DNA of 30,000 bases from Symbiodinium natans (Eukaryota > Sar > Dinophyceae > Suessiales > Symbiodiniaceae): the NCBI GenBank assembly GCA_905221605.1, contig CAJNDS010000920.1, positions 1 to 30,000 on the forward strand. Reading direction: 5' to 3'. Under the pieces are notes generated by a model. That model searched no databases and had not been told where the DNA came from. It saw nothing but the letters and a program-made list of their open reading frames with translations. A program made the position numbers and the translations under genes. This document shows, in pieces, positions 7,044 to 15,000 of the stretch (position 1 is its first letter; every line of letters begins with the position of its first letter).

Positions 7044-7237
7044 GTTTGTCAGAACAGTTCGAATCCCTGAGCCTTAAACCTGCAACCCAAACAAACCATG
7101 ATTCAAACCCTTAGGGTTCAGGGCTTAGGGTTTAGGGTTTAAGGTTTAGGGTTTAGGGTTTAGGGTTTAGGGTTTAATCTTTAATCTAGAGGGTTGAGGG
7201 GCTTGAAGCGCGAACCGAATTACGCAGCACCTGACAG

Positions 7238-7276
7238 AGGCAGCCTAGCCACGGCAACATCGAGGCCTCGCTTTGG
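7238..7276 (+). CDS. Putative exon RQPSHGNIEASLW
   Basis: Acceptor CACCTGACAG at 7237, thirteen codons RQPSHGNIEASLW, donor GTGCTT at 7277. Phase 0 on both sides. A tandem GTGCTTTGG quartet and a TTTAGGG array (7312-7378) follow. Confidence 0.45.
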
Positions 7277-7311
7277 GTGCTTTGGGTGCTTTGGGTGCTT
7301 TGGGGTTGCTA

Positions 7312-7378
7312 GGGTTTAGGGTTTAGGGTTTAGGGTTTAGGGTTTAGGGTTTAGGGTTTAGGGTTTAGGGTTTAGGGT
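7312..7378 (+). repeat. TTTAGGG array
   Basis: Nine to ten perfect units on the donor side of the intron after 7276. The rest of the interval to 7550 has no supported exon. Confidence 0.9.
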
Positions 7379-7553
7379 TGAAGGGGGTCAGAGCTTGTTT
7401 TAGGGCTGCAGGGCTTTAGGGGTTTTGTGGTTCAGGGGCCTGGGGGGTTTGATGATCTAGGGCTCTCGAGTTTAGGGTGCTAGGCTTTCGTGGGTAAATT
7501 GAAGGGGGAAGCAATCATAAATGGGGGAAACGATCACAAAAGTCATTGCGAAG

Positions 7554-7569
7554 ACCTGCGCGTCTAAAC
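7554..7569 (+). CDS. Possible microexon TCASK
   Basis: Donor GTGAGT at 7570 is consensus; acceptor GCGAAG at 7553. Reads TCASK plus one base, and phase 1 fits the next exon at 7627. Confidence 0.35.
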
Positions 7570-7626
7570 GTGAGTCATGAGCCTCACTTTTCGACTCTGA
7601 GTCCCAAACTCTTAAACCCCTCTCAG

Positions 7627-7649
7627 CCCCCCGAGCCCTCCACCGCAAG
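7627..7649 (+). CDS. Putative microexon PRALHRK
   Basis: Acceptor CCCCTCTCAG and donor AAG|GTTTGT. From phase 1 it reads (P)PRALHRK and ends in phase 0. Confidence 0.45.
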
Positions 7650-7671
7650 GTTTGTAAACCCCAAAGGCTAG

Positions 7672-7715
7672 GTTGCGCTTGTTCTACGTGAGGGTCCCAT
7701 TGTGGGTCACTTCAG
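7672..7715 (+). CDS. Putative exon VALVLREGPIVGHF
   Basis: After the acceptor AAAGGCTAG the frame reads VALVLREGPIVGHF and stops where a CCCTAAA array begins at 7716. The last five bases, TTCAG, recur at the end of that array (7801-7805). Excising one copy of TTCAG plus the array keeps the frame into the next island. Confidence 0.45.
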
Positions 7716-7800
7716 CCCTAAACCCTAAACCCTAAACCCTAAACCCTAAACCCTAAACCCTAAACCCTAAACCCTAAACCCTATATAAACCCTAAACCCA
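7716..7800 (+). repeat. CCCTAAA insert flanked by 5-bp direct repeats
   Basis: About ten CCCTAAA units with a TATATAAA interruption, bounded by TTCAG at 7711-7715 and 7801-7805. The duplication looks like a target-site duplication. Possible donor in one register: GC. Confidence 0.7.
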
Positions 7801-7805
7801 TTCAG

Positions 7806-7879
7806 AACAGAACCTCTTATGACTTGGAAACCGGAAGCCCTGATGAACCCATGCAGGGCGGTGGCAGTTCAGGATCCAA
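7806..7879 (+). CDS. Putative exon after the TTCAG insert
   Basis: Joined to 7672-7715 the frame reads (R)TEPLMTWKPEALMNPCRAVA and VQDP, ending in phase 1 at the donor GTATGG (7880). An alternative frame is also open (NRTSYDLETGSPDEPMQGGG), so the frame rests on the junction. Phase 1 matches the next strong exon at 8353. Confidence 0.5.
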
Positions 7880-7897
7880 GTATGGGTCTTAGATTTT

Positions 7898-7978
7898 AAC
7901 CCTAAACCCTAAACCCTAAACCCTAAACCCTAAACCCTAAACCCTAAACCCTAAACCCTAAACCCTAAACCCTAAACC
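7898..7978 (+). repeat. CCCTAAA array
   Basis: Eleven to twelve perfect units inside the intron 7880-8352. Confidence 0.9.
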
Positions 7979-8008
7979 TTTAAGGTTCAAAGTGTGTCTA
8001 TAGGACTG

Positions 8009-8112
8009 GGTAGCCCAGTGGTACCCTATACCTTTTTGGGGTTCATGGCTCCCTTACAAACTAACCAACCCCAAAAAGGGTGCCCTTATTCTAATATGGT
8101 TACTGGGCTACC
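8009..8112. repeat. Fold-back element with GGTAGCCCAGT ends
   Basis: Left arm from 8009 (GGTAGCCCAGTGGTACCCTA) and right arm ending ACTGGGCTACC at 8112 are inverted copies with a gap; inner arms are CCTTTTTGGGGTT / AACCCCAAAAAGG. It lies in a proposed intron. The open frame across it is not credible as a gene. DNA at 8113-8340 holds a weak exon candidate near 8173 and poly-C tracts only. Confidence 0.75.
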
Positions 8113-8352
8113 GGATGAAGGGTGGTTGGAGTGCTTAGGGTCTAGTGACTTAAATGGCTTGGGGCATGCACAGAGACACCCCGCAACGGCTTCTCCACAC
8201 GGCGCTGCCCTAAACTTCCCTTAAAACCACTAACCCCCCCTCCTCTAAACTTCCCTTGAATCCTCAAACCCTGAACCCCAGCGTGTTGAAGCCCTGATTC
8301 AATCATCAACAACCACCCCCCCCCTCCCCCCCCTCCCCGTCCCCCACCCTAG

Positions 8353-8470
8353 CACAAGCTGTCATTTCCGGATTCACCGCTGCGAAGATGTTTGACCATG
8401 TAGCTGCCGACAGAATCTATGAGCAGACATCGAACGACGACACTGAGTTTGACTACATACACCCTTTCAG
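8353..8470 (+). CDS. Putative exon QAVISGFTAAKMFDH...
   Basis: One of the clearest islands: 118 bp, poly-C tract and CACCCTAG acceptor, donor CAG|GTCCTT. From phase 1 it reads QAVISGFTAAKMFDHVAADR then IYEQTSNDDTEFDYIHPF. The other two frames have stops or poor composition. It continues in phase from 7806-7879. The acidic, soluble-looking sequence matches no family I can name. Confidence 0.65.
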
Positions 8471-8538
8471 GTCCTTATGTAGACCCCAAACCCTTAGGTC
8501 TAGGGATTAGTAAGAGATTCCCTAAATCCCTGAGACCC

Positions 8539-8626
8539 CCATACTCCTTAATTAAGGAATACTCCTTAAACAAAAGAAGGATCCCTTCTAGATTTTAAGG
8601 AGCATTCCTTACTTAAGGGGTACTGG
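8539..8626. repeat. Fold-back element with CCAGTACCCC-type ends
   Basis: Left arm 8539-8570 (CCATACTCCTTAATTAAGGA...) and right arm 8597-8626 are inverted copies with a few mismatches. The loop centre is AGAAGGATCCCTTCT, a palindrome. Sits in the intron between 8471 and 8685, with CCCTAAA units after it. Confidence 0.75.
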
Positions 8627-8685
8627 CCCTGGCCCTATAAACCCTAAACCCTAAACCCTAAACCCTAAATTCCATCCTCACGGAG

Positions 8686-8757
8686 GCGTCAGACCTCCAT
8701 CGGCAGCTGGAGAGACTCGCGGCGCGCCAGCGTGAGGAGGAGGCTGAGAGCGCTTGC
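8686..8757 (+). CDS. Putative exon, coiled-coil-like
   Basis: Frame ASDLHRQLERLAARQREEEA-ESAC from the acceptor CACGGAG to a GTCCGA donor. It is rich in E, R, Q, L and A with heptad-like leucines. A second frame (rich in R and S) is also open. G-strand repeats start at 8775. Confidence 0.5.
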
Positions 8758-8774
8758 GTCCGACCCTAAAAATT

Positions 8775-8935
8775 GGGTTTAGGGTTTAGGGTGTAGGGTT
8801 TAGGGTTTCGGGTTTAGGGTTTAGGGTTTAGGGATGTTCAGGGTTTAGGGTTTAGGGTTTAGAGTTTAGGGTTTAGGGTTTAGGGGAACCTCAACTCGTA
8901 AAGCCTAACCTCCAAACCCTAAGCCTTAAACCTCA
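8775..8935 (+). repeat. G-strand block followed by C-strand units within one intron
   Basis: TTTAGGG units at 8775-8884 and CCCTAA/CCTTAAA units at 8905-8935 flank about 20 bp. It is a compact example of the G-then-C order. Confidence 0.8.
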
Positions 8936-8946
8936 ACTTCTACCAG

Positions 8947-8960
8947 GGGCTGTACTTGAG
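8947..8960 (+). CDS. Possible 14-nt microexon
   Basis: Acceptor CAACTTCTACCAG and donor GAG|GTTTAA enclose 14 bases reading GLYL. Lies exactly at a C-to-G repeat switch. Confidence 0.35.
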
Positions 8961-9033
8961 GTTTAAGACTTTGAGTTTTGGGCTTAGGGTTTTCGGCTTA
9001 ATTACGGTGTTCGGCTTAGGGTTGAGGGGTTAG

Positions 9034-9044
9034 CAGCAGCGGCT
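9034..9044 (+). CDS. Possible 11-nt microexon QQR
   Basis: Donor GTAAGT at 9045 is consensus; acceptor GGGTTAG at 9033. Reads QQR plus two bases, and the phase fits the next exon to give QQRLPPPK. Confidence 0.35.
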
Positions 9045-9132
9045 GTAAGTACCATGTGGAAATGGCGTGATGTCACGTAAAGGCTCATGTTTCCGATGCA
9101 ATCCAGCAATTTTCATTGGTGCTCGGTTTCAG

Positions 9133-9160
9133 GCCACCACCCAAACTATTGCCATTTAGG
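9133..9160 (+). CDS. Putative exon (L)PPPKLLPFR
   Basis: Strong acceptor TGGTGCTCGGTTTCAG. From phase 2 it reads PPPKLLPFR to a repeat-derived donor AGG|GTTTAG at 9161. Phase 0 exit matches 9222. Confidence 0.45.
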
Positions 9161-9221
9161 GTTTAGGGCTGGTGGGTAGGGTATCCCCCAGGGGGTTCCA
9201 CCTTAGGGTTTTCTCATCAAG

Positions 9222-9245
9222 AGAAGGATCGTGGGGCTTCTCTTT
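9222..9245 (+). CDS. Putative microexon RRIVGLLF
   Basis: Acceptor TTTTCTCATCAAG and consensus donor GTAAGT (9246) enclose eight codons, RRIVGLLF, in phase 0. A further 9-nt candidate lies at 9289-9297 before GTTTAG. Confidence 0.4.
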
Positions 9246-9350
9246 GTAAGTAAAGTGGTCCTAAAGCTAGGCTCATGTGTCGATGAAGGCCTTGAGGGTT
9301 TAGGGTGTAGGGTTTAGGGTTTAGGGTTTAGGGTCAGGCGTTGCTTTCAG

Positions 9351-9366
9351 GTACACTTGAATCAGG
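9351..9366 (+). CDS. Possible microexon
   Basis: Acceptor GTTGCTTTCAG and donor GTCTTT enclose 16 bases reading VHLNQ. DNA from 9367 to 9650 is degenerate G-strand repeat (TTTAGGG, TTTCGGC, TTCAGGC) with no supported exon. Confidence 0.3.
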
Positions 9367-9666
9367 GTCTTTGGCTAGGGTTTAGGGTTTCGGCTTTCGG
9401 CGCTAGGCTTCGGGCTTGAGGGCTTAGGGTTTAGGCTTTAGGCCTTCGGGTTCAGGCTTCCGGGGCGTTAGGCTTCAGGCTTCAGCGTCTTGGGCTTTAG
9501 GGTTTCGGGCTTATGGTGCTCTTTGAAGGGCTTTACAACCTTAGGGGGGGGCTTGGGGGTTCTTAGGATTCGGGTGTAAGGGCCTAAACGCCCACGGCTC
9601 ACGTGGAGTCCACACACCAAAAGCGCTTTATCAACCCTAAACCCTGGTAGTCACCTCACGCACAAG

Positions 9667-9694
9667 AGTCTCCTGTTCAACACGTTCGGGCTCG
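9667..9694 (+). CDS. Putative exon SPVQHVRA
   Basis: Acceptor CACCTCACGCACAAG, donor GTATGC at 9695. Read in phase 1 it gives SPVQHVRA-R and joins FKVVTITVEHL in the next exon with correct phase. A different frame reads SLLFNTFGL. Confidence 0.45.
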
Positions 9695-9725
9695 GTATGC
9701 GAGCTCTGTAGCTGTAGGTTCGCAG

Positions 9726-9756
9726 CTTCAAAGTGGTCACCATCACAGTGGAGCAC
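9726..9756 (+). CDS. Putative exon FKVVTITVEH
   Basis: Acceptor GTAGGTTCGCAG. The frame C|TTC.. reads FKVVTITVEH, a beta-strand-like peptide. The 3' boundary is unclear because a CCCTAAA array begins within five bases and no GT is available. Confidence 0.4.
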
Positions 9757-9837
9757 CTAACCCTAAACCCTAAACCCTAAACCCTAAAGCCTAAACCCTA
9801 AACCCTAAACCCTAAACCCTAGTTGCGGTCAGCTTAG

Positions 9838-9886
9838 GACGACGTTCAGGCGAACGCGCTGAAACTAACGGGAGATGATATACACC
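9838..9886 (+). CDS. Putative exon DDVQANALKLTGDD...
   Basis: Acceptor GTCAGCTTAG after a CCCTAAA array. Reads DDVQANALKLTGDDIH. The frame stays open to about 9950 (PKPQTPIGSPRKGHKPSATK), so the true end is uncertain and no GT donor is evident. Confidence 0.4.
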
Positions 9887-9949
9887 CCAAACCCCAAACA
9901 CCAATTGGCAGCCCCCGAAAAGGCCACAAGCCCAGCGCTACGAAAACAA

Positions 9950-10070
9950 CCCTAAACCCTAAACCCCAAACCCCAAACCCTAAACCCTAAACCCTAAACC
10001 CTAAACCCTAAACCCTAAACCCTAAACCCTAAACCCTAAACCCTAAACCCTAAACCCTAAACCCTAAACC
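9950..10070 (+). repeat. CCCTAAA array
   Basis: About 17 units, mostly perfect, before the candidate exon at 10094. Confidence 0.9.
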
Positions 10071-10093
10071 ATAGCATGAAAGCCCCAGTTCAG

Positions 10094-10123
10094 CGTCCCT
10101 GGCCCGAACAAAACCCTAACTGG
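10094..10123 (+). CDS. Putative exon RPWPEQNPNW
   Basis: Sits between a C-strand array and a G-strand block. Acceptor CCCCAGTTCAG; ten codons RPWPEQNPNW; donor TGG|GTTTAG supplied by the repeat. I found it by looking for an exon at this C-to-G switch, so it is a small test of the polarity rule. Confidence 0.4.
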
Positions 10124-10307
10124 GTTTAGGATTCTAGGGTTTAGGTTTTATAACTTAGGATTTAAGGTTTAGGGTTTGTTTGTACTCTAAACAAGGGTGA
10201 GTTTGCATACCATGTGGGGTTTAGGGTTCTGGCTTTAGGAGTGTGGGCTTTAGGGTTTAGGGTTTAGATTCGGGTTTCGGGGGTATGGAATTGCGTAGTT
10301 CCTAGGT

Positions 10308-10325
10308 AGGATAAGGGGGACCCTT
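10308..10325. repeat. Left arm of a fold-back element split by the LINE
   Basis: AGGATAAGGGGGACCCTT here is the inverted copy of AAGGGTCCCCCTAATCCT at 17749-17766 (one mismatch). Without the 7.3-kb insertion the two arms would be about 70 bp apart. Confidence 0.6.
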
Positions 10326-10343
10326 AAAAGGGAACCCCTTCTT
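10325..10343 (+). repeat. Target-site duplication, left copy
   Basis: TAAAAGGGAACCCCTTCTT, 19 bp, identical to 17676-17694; the flanking bases differ on both sides. It marks the 3' end of the minus-strand LINE. Confidence 0.85.
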
Positions 10344-10436
10344 TTGCTGCACTGTGTGTCTGAGGCCGCGACCTGTCGACAAGTAACAATGAGTAGCCGC
10401 TTCAGGCTGCTTGTGAATCCAGACAAAATAAGGAAA

Positions 10437-11810
10437 CTAATACGGCGGGATACCGTCAAAACCATCGAATTTGGGGGTCCACTTGTGGCCAAGCGATTTC
10501 CTATCAGGGAGACATACGCTTTGAGCAAGGCTAGCTTGGAGAAAAATGAACATCTGATGGTGAATATGTTGACACCTCATGGACCCATAGAAGCCACTAA
10601 GGCTTTTCATACCAAAGACTGCCGCTGATTTAACATGTTTAACGGAATGAATACTGGTCGGAAGGCCTTTGCACAATCTTAAGAAGAAAATTCTGAAGCG
10701 AGACACCAGGATGCGGGCGGTCATGCCCGGGACCAACCAGCCAGGAAAGAAACCATACACTGCAAGAAACTCGATCAAAACTACCAGCCAGGGAGTTCGT
10801 TCCCCTTGAGGCCTGTCGCAAAAGAACCATCTCTGCTCGCTTACAAAGTTGGCAAGGGCTTCAGCAGCTGCTTGAGACAATGGTCTTCTACCCCGAAGAA
10901 GCGGGTCTAGGCTAAGCCCTTGCCACCCTGAAAACTGCATCCCTTCTGGCTGGAGATGCGCGAAGAAGCCGAGATATCTGCGCCGAAGACAGTCAAAGAG
11001 GACATCAGGCGGTAAAGTATTCGTTCTGTACATCTGCAGCACCTTTGTCTCTACATCCCCAAGCAGAACAGAATGTCCCATTAAATGACAATTACTGTAG
11101 CATTTCCGAGGGCGCTTGCTATTTAGCCGCCTGCGGGGCTTACAAGTACAGATCACAGTCTGTGTTAGTCCTGCAGAGGCCTGTTCGTCCTCGTCAAAAG
11201 GGGCAAGTTGGCAAGCTGCCGAGCGCTTAACTAAAGTAGCAACCAAGTGAACTTGCACGGAAACTGCTTGCTGGAGATAAGGGCGAGACCTTGCTATAAG
11301 ATCGGAAGAAAGAGCTTTAGCTGTGGCTTTCGCTAAAGCATCAACTTGCTCATTCCCTGCGGTGAGAAGAGGACACTGCGATGTTTCTCCTTTGGTGTGT
11401 GCTTTGACCTTGACAAACCGTATGCTTCCATTGTGTGCCCTTGCTACAACAAGAAACAGATCCCACAAATCTGGATTTTCAAACTGGTAAGGACAATCCC
11501 ATTCAAAATTATGCATCTGCAAGAATTGGGCACGACGTAGGACACTAGCACAATCAGAAGCGACAGTGATGTCCCCGTCTGTTAAATGGATAGCCAAGAT
11601 CAAAGCATAAAGCTCGCAACGAAAAGAGTTAACAGAGGCACCGTGCACGGCTACAGCATGTTTAAAAAGGCCGGGAACTGTAACTGCGGAGGCACCTGCG
11701 CGGATTGGCACCCACCGATGGTGAAAAACACTGCCATCCACAAAAATCGTGGACTGTGGACACCAGCGCGTTTCCACCACCGGAAGTTTCCACGCCTGTA
11801 GGCTCGTCAT
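10437..11810 (-). CDS. LINE ORF2, RNase H and C-terminal region (third frame)
   Basis: The frame begins within the break at about 11,810-11,830 and runs 457 codons. RNase H motifs are complete: D25 in TIFVDGSV, E66 in RCELYAL, D86 in VASDCAS, H138 in VKVKAHT and D157 in GNEQVDALA. RNase H removes the RNA strand of the RNA/DNA hybrid during target-primed reverse transcription. About 290 further residues follow, with a basic cysteine-rich patch (CTCKPRRRLNSKRPRKC) and a tryptophan/phenylalanine-rich stretch; I recognise no domain there. The stop is at 10437, about 90 bp from the element end. The start at 11,810 is only the first ATG after the frameshift, not a real initiation site. Confidence 0.8.
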   Translation of the reverse strand: MTSLQAWKLPVVETRWCPQSTIFVDGSVFHHRWVPIRAGASAVTVPGLFKHAVAVHGASVNSFRCELYALILAIHLTDGDITVASDCASVLRRAQFLQMHNFEWDCPYQFENPDLWDLFLVVARAHNGSIRFVKVKAHTKGETSQCPLLTAGNEQVDALAKATAKALSSDLIARSRPYLQQAVSVQVHLVATLVKRSAACQLAPFDEDEQASAGLTQTVICTCKPRRRLNSKRPRKCYSNCHLMGHSVLLGDVETKVLQMYRTNTLPPDVLFDCLRRRYLGFFAHLQPEGMQFSGWQGLSLDPLLRGRRPLSQAAAEALANFVSEQRWFFCDRPQGERTPWLVVLIEFLAVYGFFPGWLVPGMTARILVSRFRIFFLRLCKGLPTSIHSVKHVKSAAVFGMKSLSGFYGSMRCQHIHHQMFIFLQASLAQSVCLPDRKSLGHKWTPKFDGFDGIPPY

Positions 11811-11828
11811 GGAAGTGGGGTGGCTCGA

Positions 11829-12042
11829 AAAAGATACCCGTTACCCAGGATAACAAAGGTTCGTCACCGTGGGACGGGATGGATTCCTGTAAAGCTTCGC
11901 AGTCACGGAACATGTGGCAATGTGTTTCCTGTTTCCCACACTGTGGGCACGCAGCGCTGTCACGTAGTCCTGCCGCTCTATAGCGATGTCCGTTGTAGAC
12001 AGACCCAGATAGAAGCGATGACAAAAATTCCACGTGTGTAGT
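11829..12042 (-). CDS. LINE ORF2, zinc-knuckle segment (second frame)
   Basis: Bridges the RT and RNase H frames. In the frame +1 to the RT frame it reads HVEFLSSLLSGSVYNGHRYR then AAGLRDSAACPQCGKQETHC, then HMFRDCEAL. The C-x2-C-x7-H-x4-C spacing (CPQC..H..C, about 11,949-11,899) is the CCHC knuckle often found after LINE reverse transcriptases, and the preceding GHRYRAAGLRDSA is typical of it. The break from the RT frame falls near 12,030-12,045 (ACTACACACG) and the break to the RNase H frame near 11,810-11,835. I give only the part that carries family-like sequence. Confidence 0.75.
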
Positions 12043-15000
12043 GTATGTTCGGAGGGAGCTTATCAAGATACCCACGAAGGAACTGGAAATCGTCATCCTT
12101 TGCAAAGGTCGTGTCGAGAAGAAACCGCGTAAGGTACACATCTGGCGTGCCATACTGTCCTGGAGTCGGGTTGTCATACCTGAAAGGTGATTGGTTGAGT
12201 AAATACTTCCTGACGTCCCGCGCCAACTCTTCCAAAAAAGCGTCTTTGGAACCTGCTTTGAGGGAGATGATGCGGCCATCAGACAAAACCAAGTTGAAGG
12301 CATTGGGGTCACCTACTTTCCAACCAAGCGCGAAAAACAAGTAAGCCACAACACTGACTACACCGTTAGCTACGTTGTGCTTAGGCGCAGGCCTATTTCT
12401 AGCATCCTCACGAACTTGAGATAAGATTTTGCGAAGCAACTCTGGCTTGAGGTAGGCGAGACGGCGTAACTTCAAGGCAACGTGCTGCACCCACTTTGCA
12501 AAAGGGTCCAGCCAAGGGTCCTGTAGCGTGGCAAACAAAAGGAAAGGACATCTCATATTGTTAGCCTTTTTGACAAAAACTTTTGCTGTTGCAGTTCTCA
12601 GCTTGGCCAAGGCATTCCTAGAAGGGCCTTGGATCTCAGTCCCATATACCCATTTAGAGTGGCCGTTAGCATGAACATGAATGGCCTTCATTTCGGGAGA
12701 CAAGGGAAGTTGGGAGATCTTCAGCATGGCAACCTTGGCCTTATCGACTCGCTCATCCTGTAGCTTAGGAGAATGCCTCTTATCAAACTGGTGGGAGTAA
12801 CCCAATGACTTGGCTTGTTTCTTTGCTTTGCAGGCTCTGCCGACTTTCAACAGAAATCGATTAGCATTTCGTTTCCTACGGGTCGCGACGATGGTTTTTT
12901 CATCGTTTAAAACTTGTCCGACCCCGGTATCAAACTCGTGGATGGCTTTAAAGGCATCTACAAGTGCATTGGTGTCACTAGTTCGGGTCCAAATTTTGGA
13001 ATCATCTAGAAAGGTGCTAAACTTAATGGAGGGACAAACAGTATTGAGTTGACGTGACAAGACAGCGTACATACAGTTAATCATTAAAATGGACATGGAG
13101 CACCCCTGAACAGCCGAATTAGTGCACATAACCCGCTTCCCATAAACATTACCAAGCTTGAAAAACTTGCATTGCCCACCATAAAATCCAAGAACAGCCC
13201 TGAAGATCTGATCGGGGAGTCCCAACTGGGCAGCAACATTTAAAGCCACGTAGGGTAAGATAAGATCGAAGCACTTCCACCTATCAATGAAGACTGCAAT
13301 AAGGTCAAAATGGGAGTCAGGGTCGTGAAGAGCAAGGGACAAATCAACCTCGCTAGTATCAGCAGTTCGGTGGGCAAGGCCTCCTAAGCGGTTACCAGGG
13401 CAAATCTGGTTCATCCAAGTTGCAAGCTGTTTAAAGCGCAAGGATGACCAAACAGAATACACTGCTGAAGAGACGCCTATGGCTCTAGTATCTTCGGGAG
13501 ATGCGACGAGGGGTTTCTTAGCGATACTAGATACTGCAATCATCTTAAGGACCTGTGGCCAATCACCTGTTGCTTCTGCAATCTGCATGCAAAAGCAGAA
13601 CCCAACCCAACCACAAGGTGGTAACTGGAGAAGCTCCCGAGTAGCCCAACCATCTAAACCAGATGCTTTGTCAGGAGAACGCTTCTGGAAAAGCTGAAAC
13701 AGGTCTTGGTGGGTAAGCTTTGGCAAGTCAGCGCTACGGTATAGCGAGCCCATGGCACTACCATACTTCAGTTGGAAGGCCTCAAAGGCATCACGCGGGT
13801 CAACCTCTGCATGGTGGTTGTAAATTGTTTGCATACGGTCTTCGATCATTTGCAACATGACACTTGGGGACGCAACAAGACCGCCTTCTGGACTTACAAA
13901 CATTTTCGGAGGACCAGTGCCATAGCCTTTTAGCCACCTGTGAACTTCTTTCTTGTCAGTCCTAGAAGAGATCCGCAACTTAGCTTTCCATTGGGACAAA
14001 TGTGCATTTCTAGCGTTACGGAGAAGATTGTCTTCAAACTGCTGGACAGCTACCATCATGTCACGGACGGAAGCGTCTAATGACACACAACAGTCGGTTT
14101 GGGCAGTACAAGGCAAGCCTATGTGCGAACAACAAGTACGTAGATTCCGAACAGTATTGTGAAGGTCTACAAGCCAGCAGTACTTGGGCTGCTCTGGCCA
14201 ATGGTTGGCACGGAATAGCAGTTCTTTCAACAATGACTTACACCGAACTATTTTATGAGCTTTGGAGAATCGACAGGGGGAAGTGGTGTCAGGAACCAAT
14301 GGCATTTTACGGAATTCAGGCACTTTACCACGGGTTGGGGGTATGCTTTGTTGTGAAATAGCATTCAGCATGTCCGTCGCAATTCGGCAAGCAATGCTCC
14401 ATGTCACTTCCGCGTCACGAGCAGTGGCAGCTTGCAGTAGACGCTCGATGTGCTGCCGCAGTATAGGTTGGCATATTGCTTCACGCTGACTCCACTGTTC
14501 CCTGGAAGTGGGTTTGTCGGGCAAGCGCCACTTCGGGTGAGGTTTGAGATGCCACACAAGTTCATTAAAGACATCGCAGTTAAGTGAACAGTGGACGGGT
14601 GTATGCCCAGGGAAGGACTGGCCTCTTAGATACCGAATGGATTGAAACAAGAAGGTGGCTTTTCGGTTACACAACACATAGTCAATTCGAGTCTTACCCG
14701 GACCTACCTCATACCCTGTTTTCCACCCATTCTTGGCAAAAGAGGCCTCGAGAGAACGCTGCAGTGCATTCTGCTGATTTGCATACAAGTCAACCCACTC
14801 CCCTGTCAAGAAAGCACGCTGGATTGAAGGATATGCGCCGGGCTCATCTTGGAAATCGCCAAGCACAAAACAAGGGAAGTTACTGTAAGAACCCGCAAGC
14901 TCAAAAATCCTATCTAGAAGTAGGCATCTTTCACTGCGCTTATCCGCCCCAGCTGGCAGGTAACAGTTAATGACGTAAAACCCGCCACCTTGACAGGAGC

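Noticed and set aside
7045-7070. tRNA gene suggested by GTTCGAATCCC (B-box-like)
   Set aside because: The bases around the loop do not pair as a T stem, and no matching A box or acceptor stem is found upstream.
7994-8224. 76-codon plus-strand frame
   Set aside because: It runs through both arms of the fold-back at 8009-8112 and shows no protein-like conservation signals.
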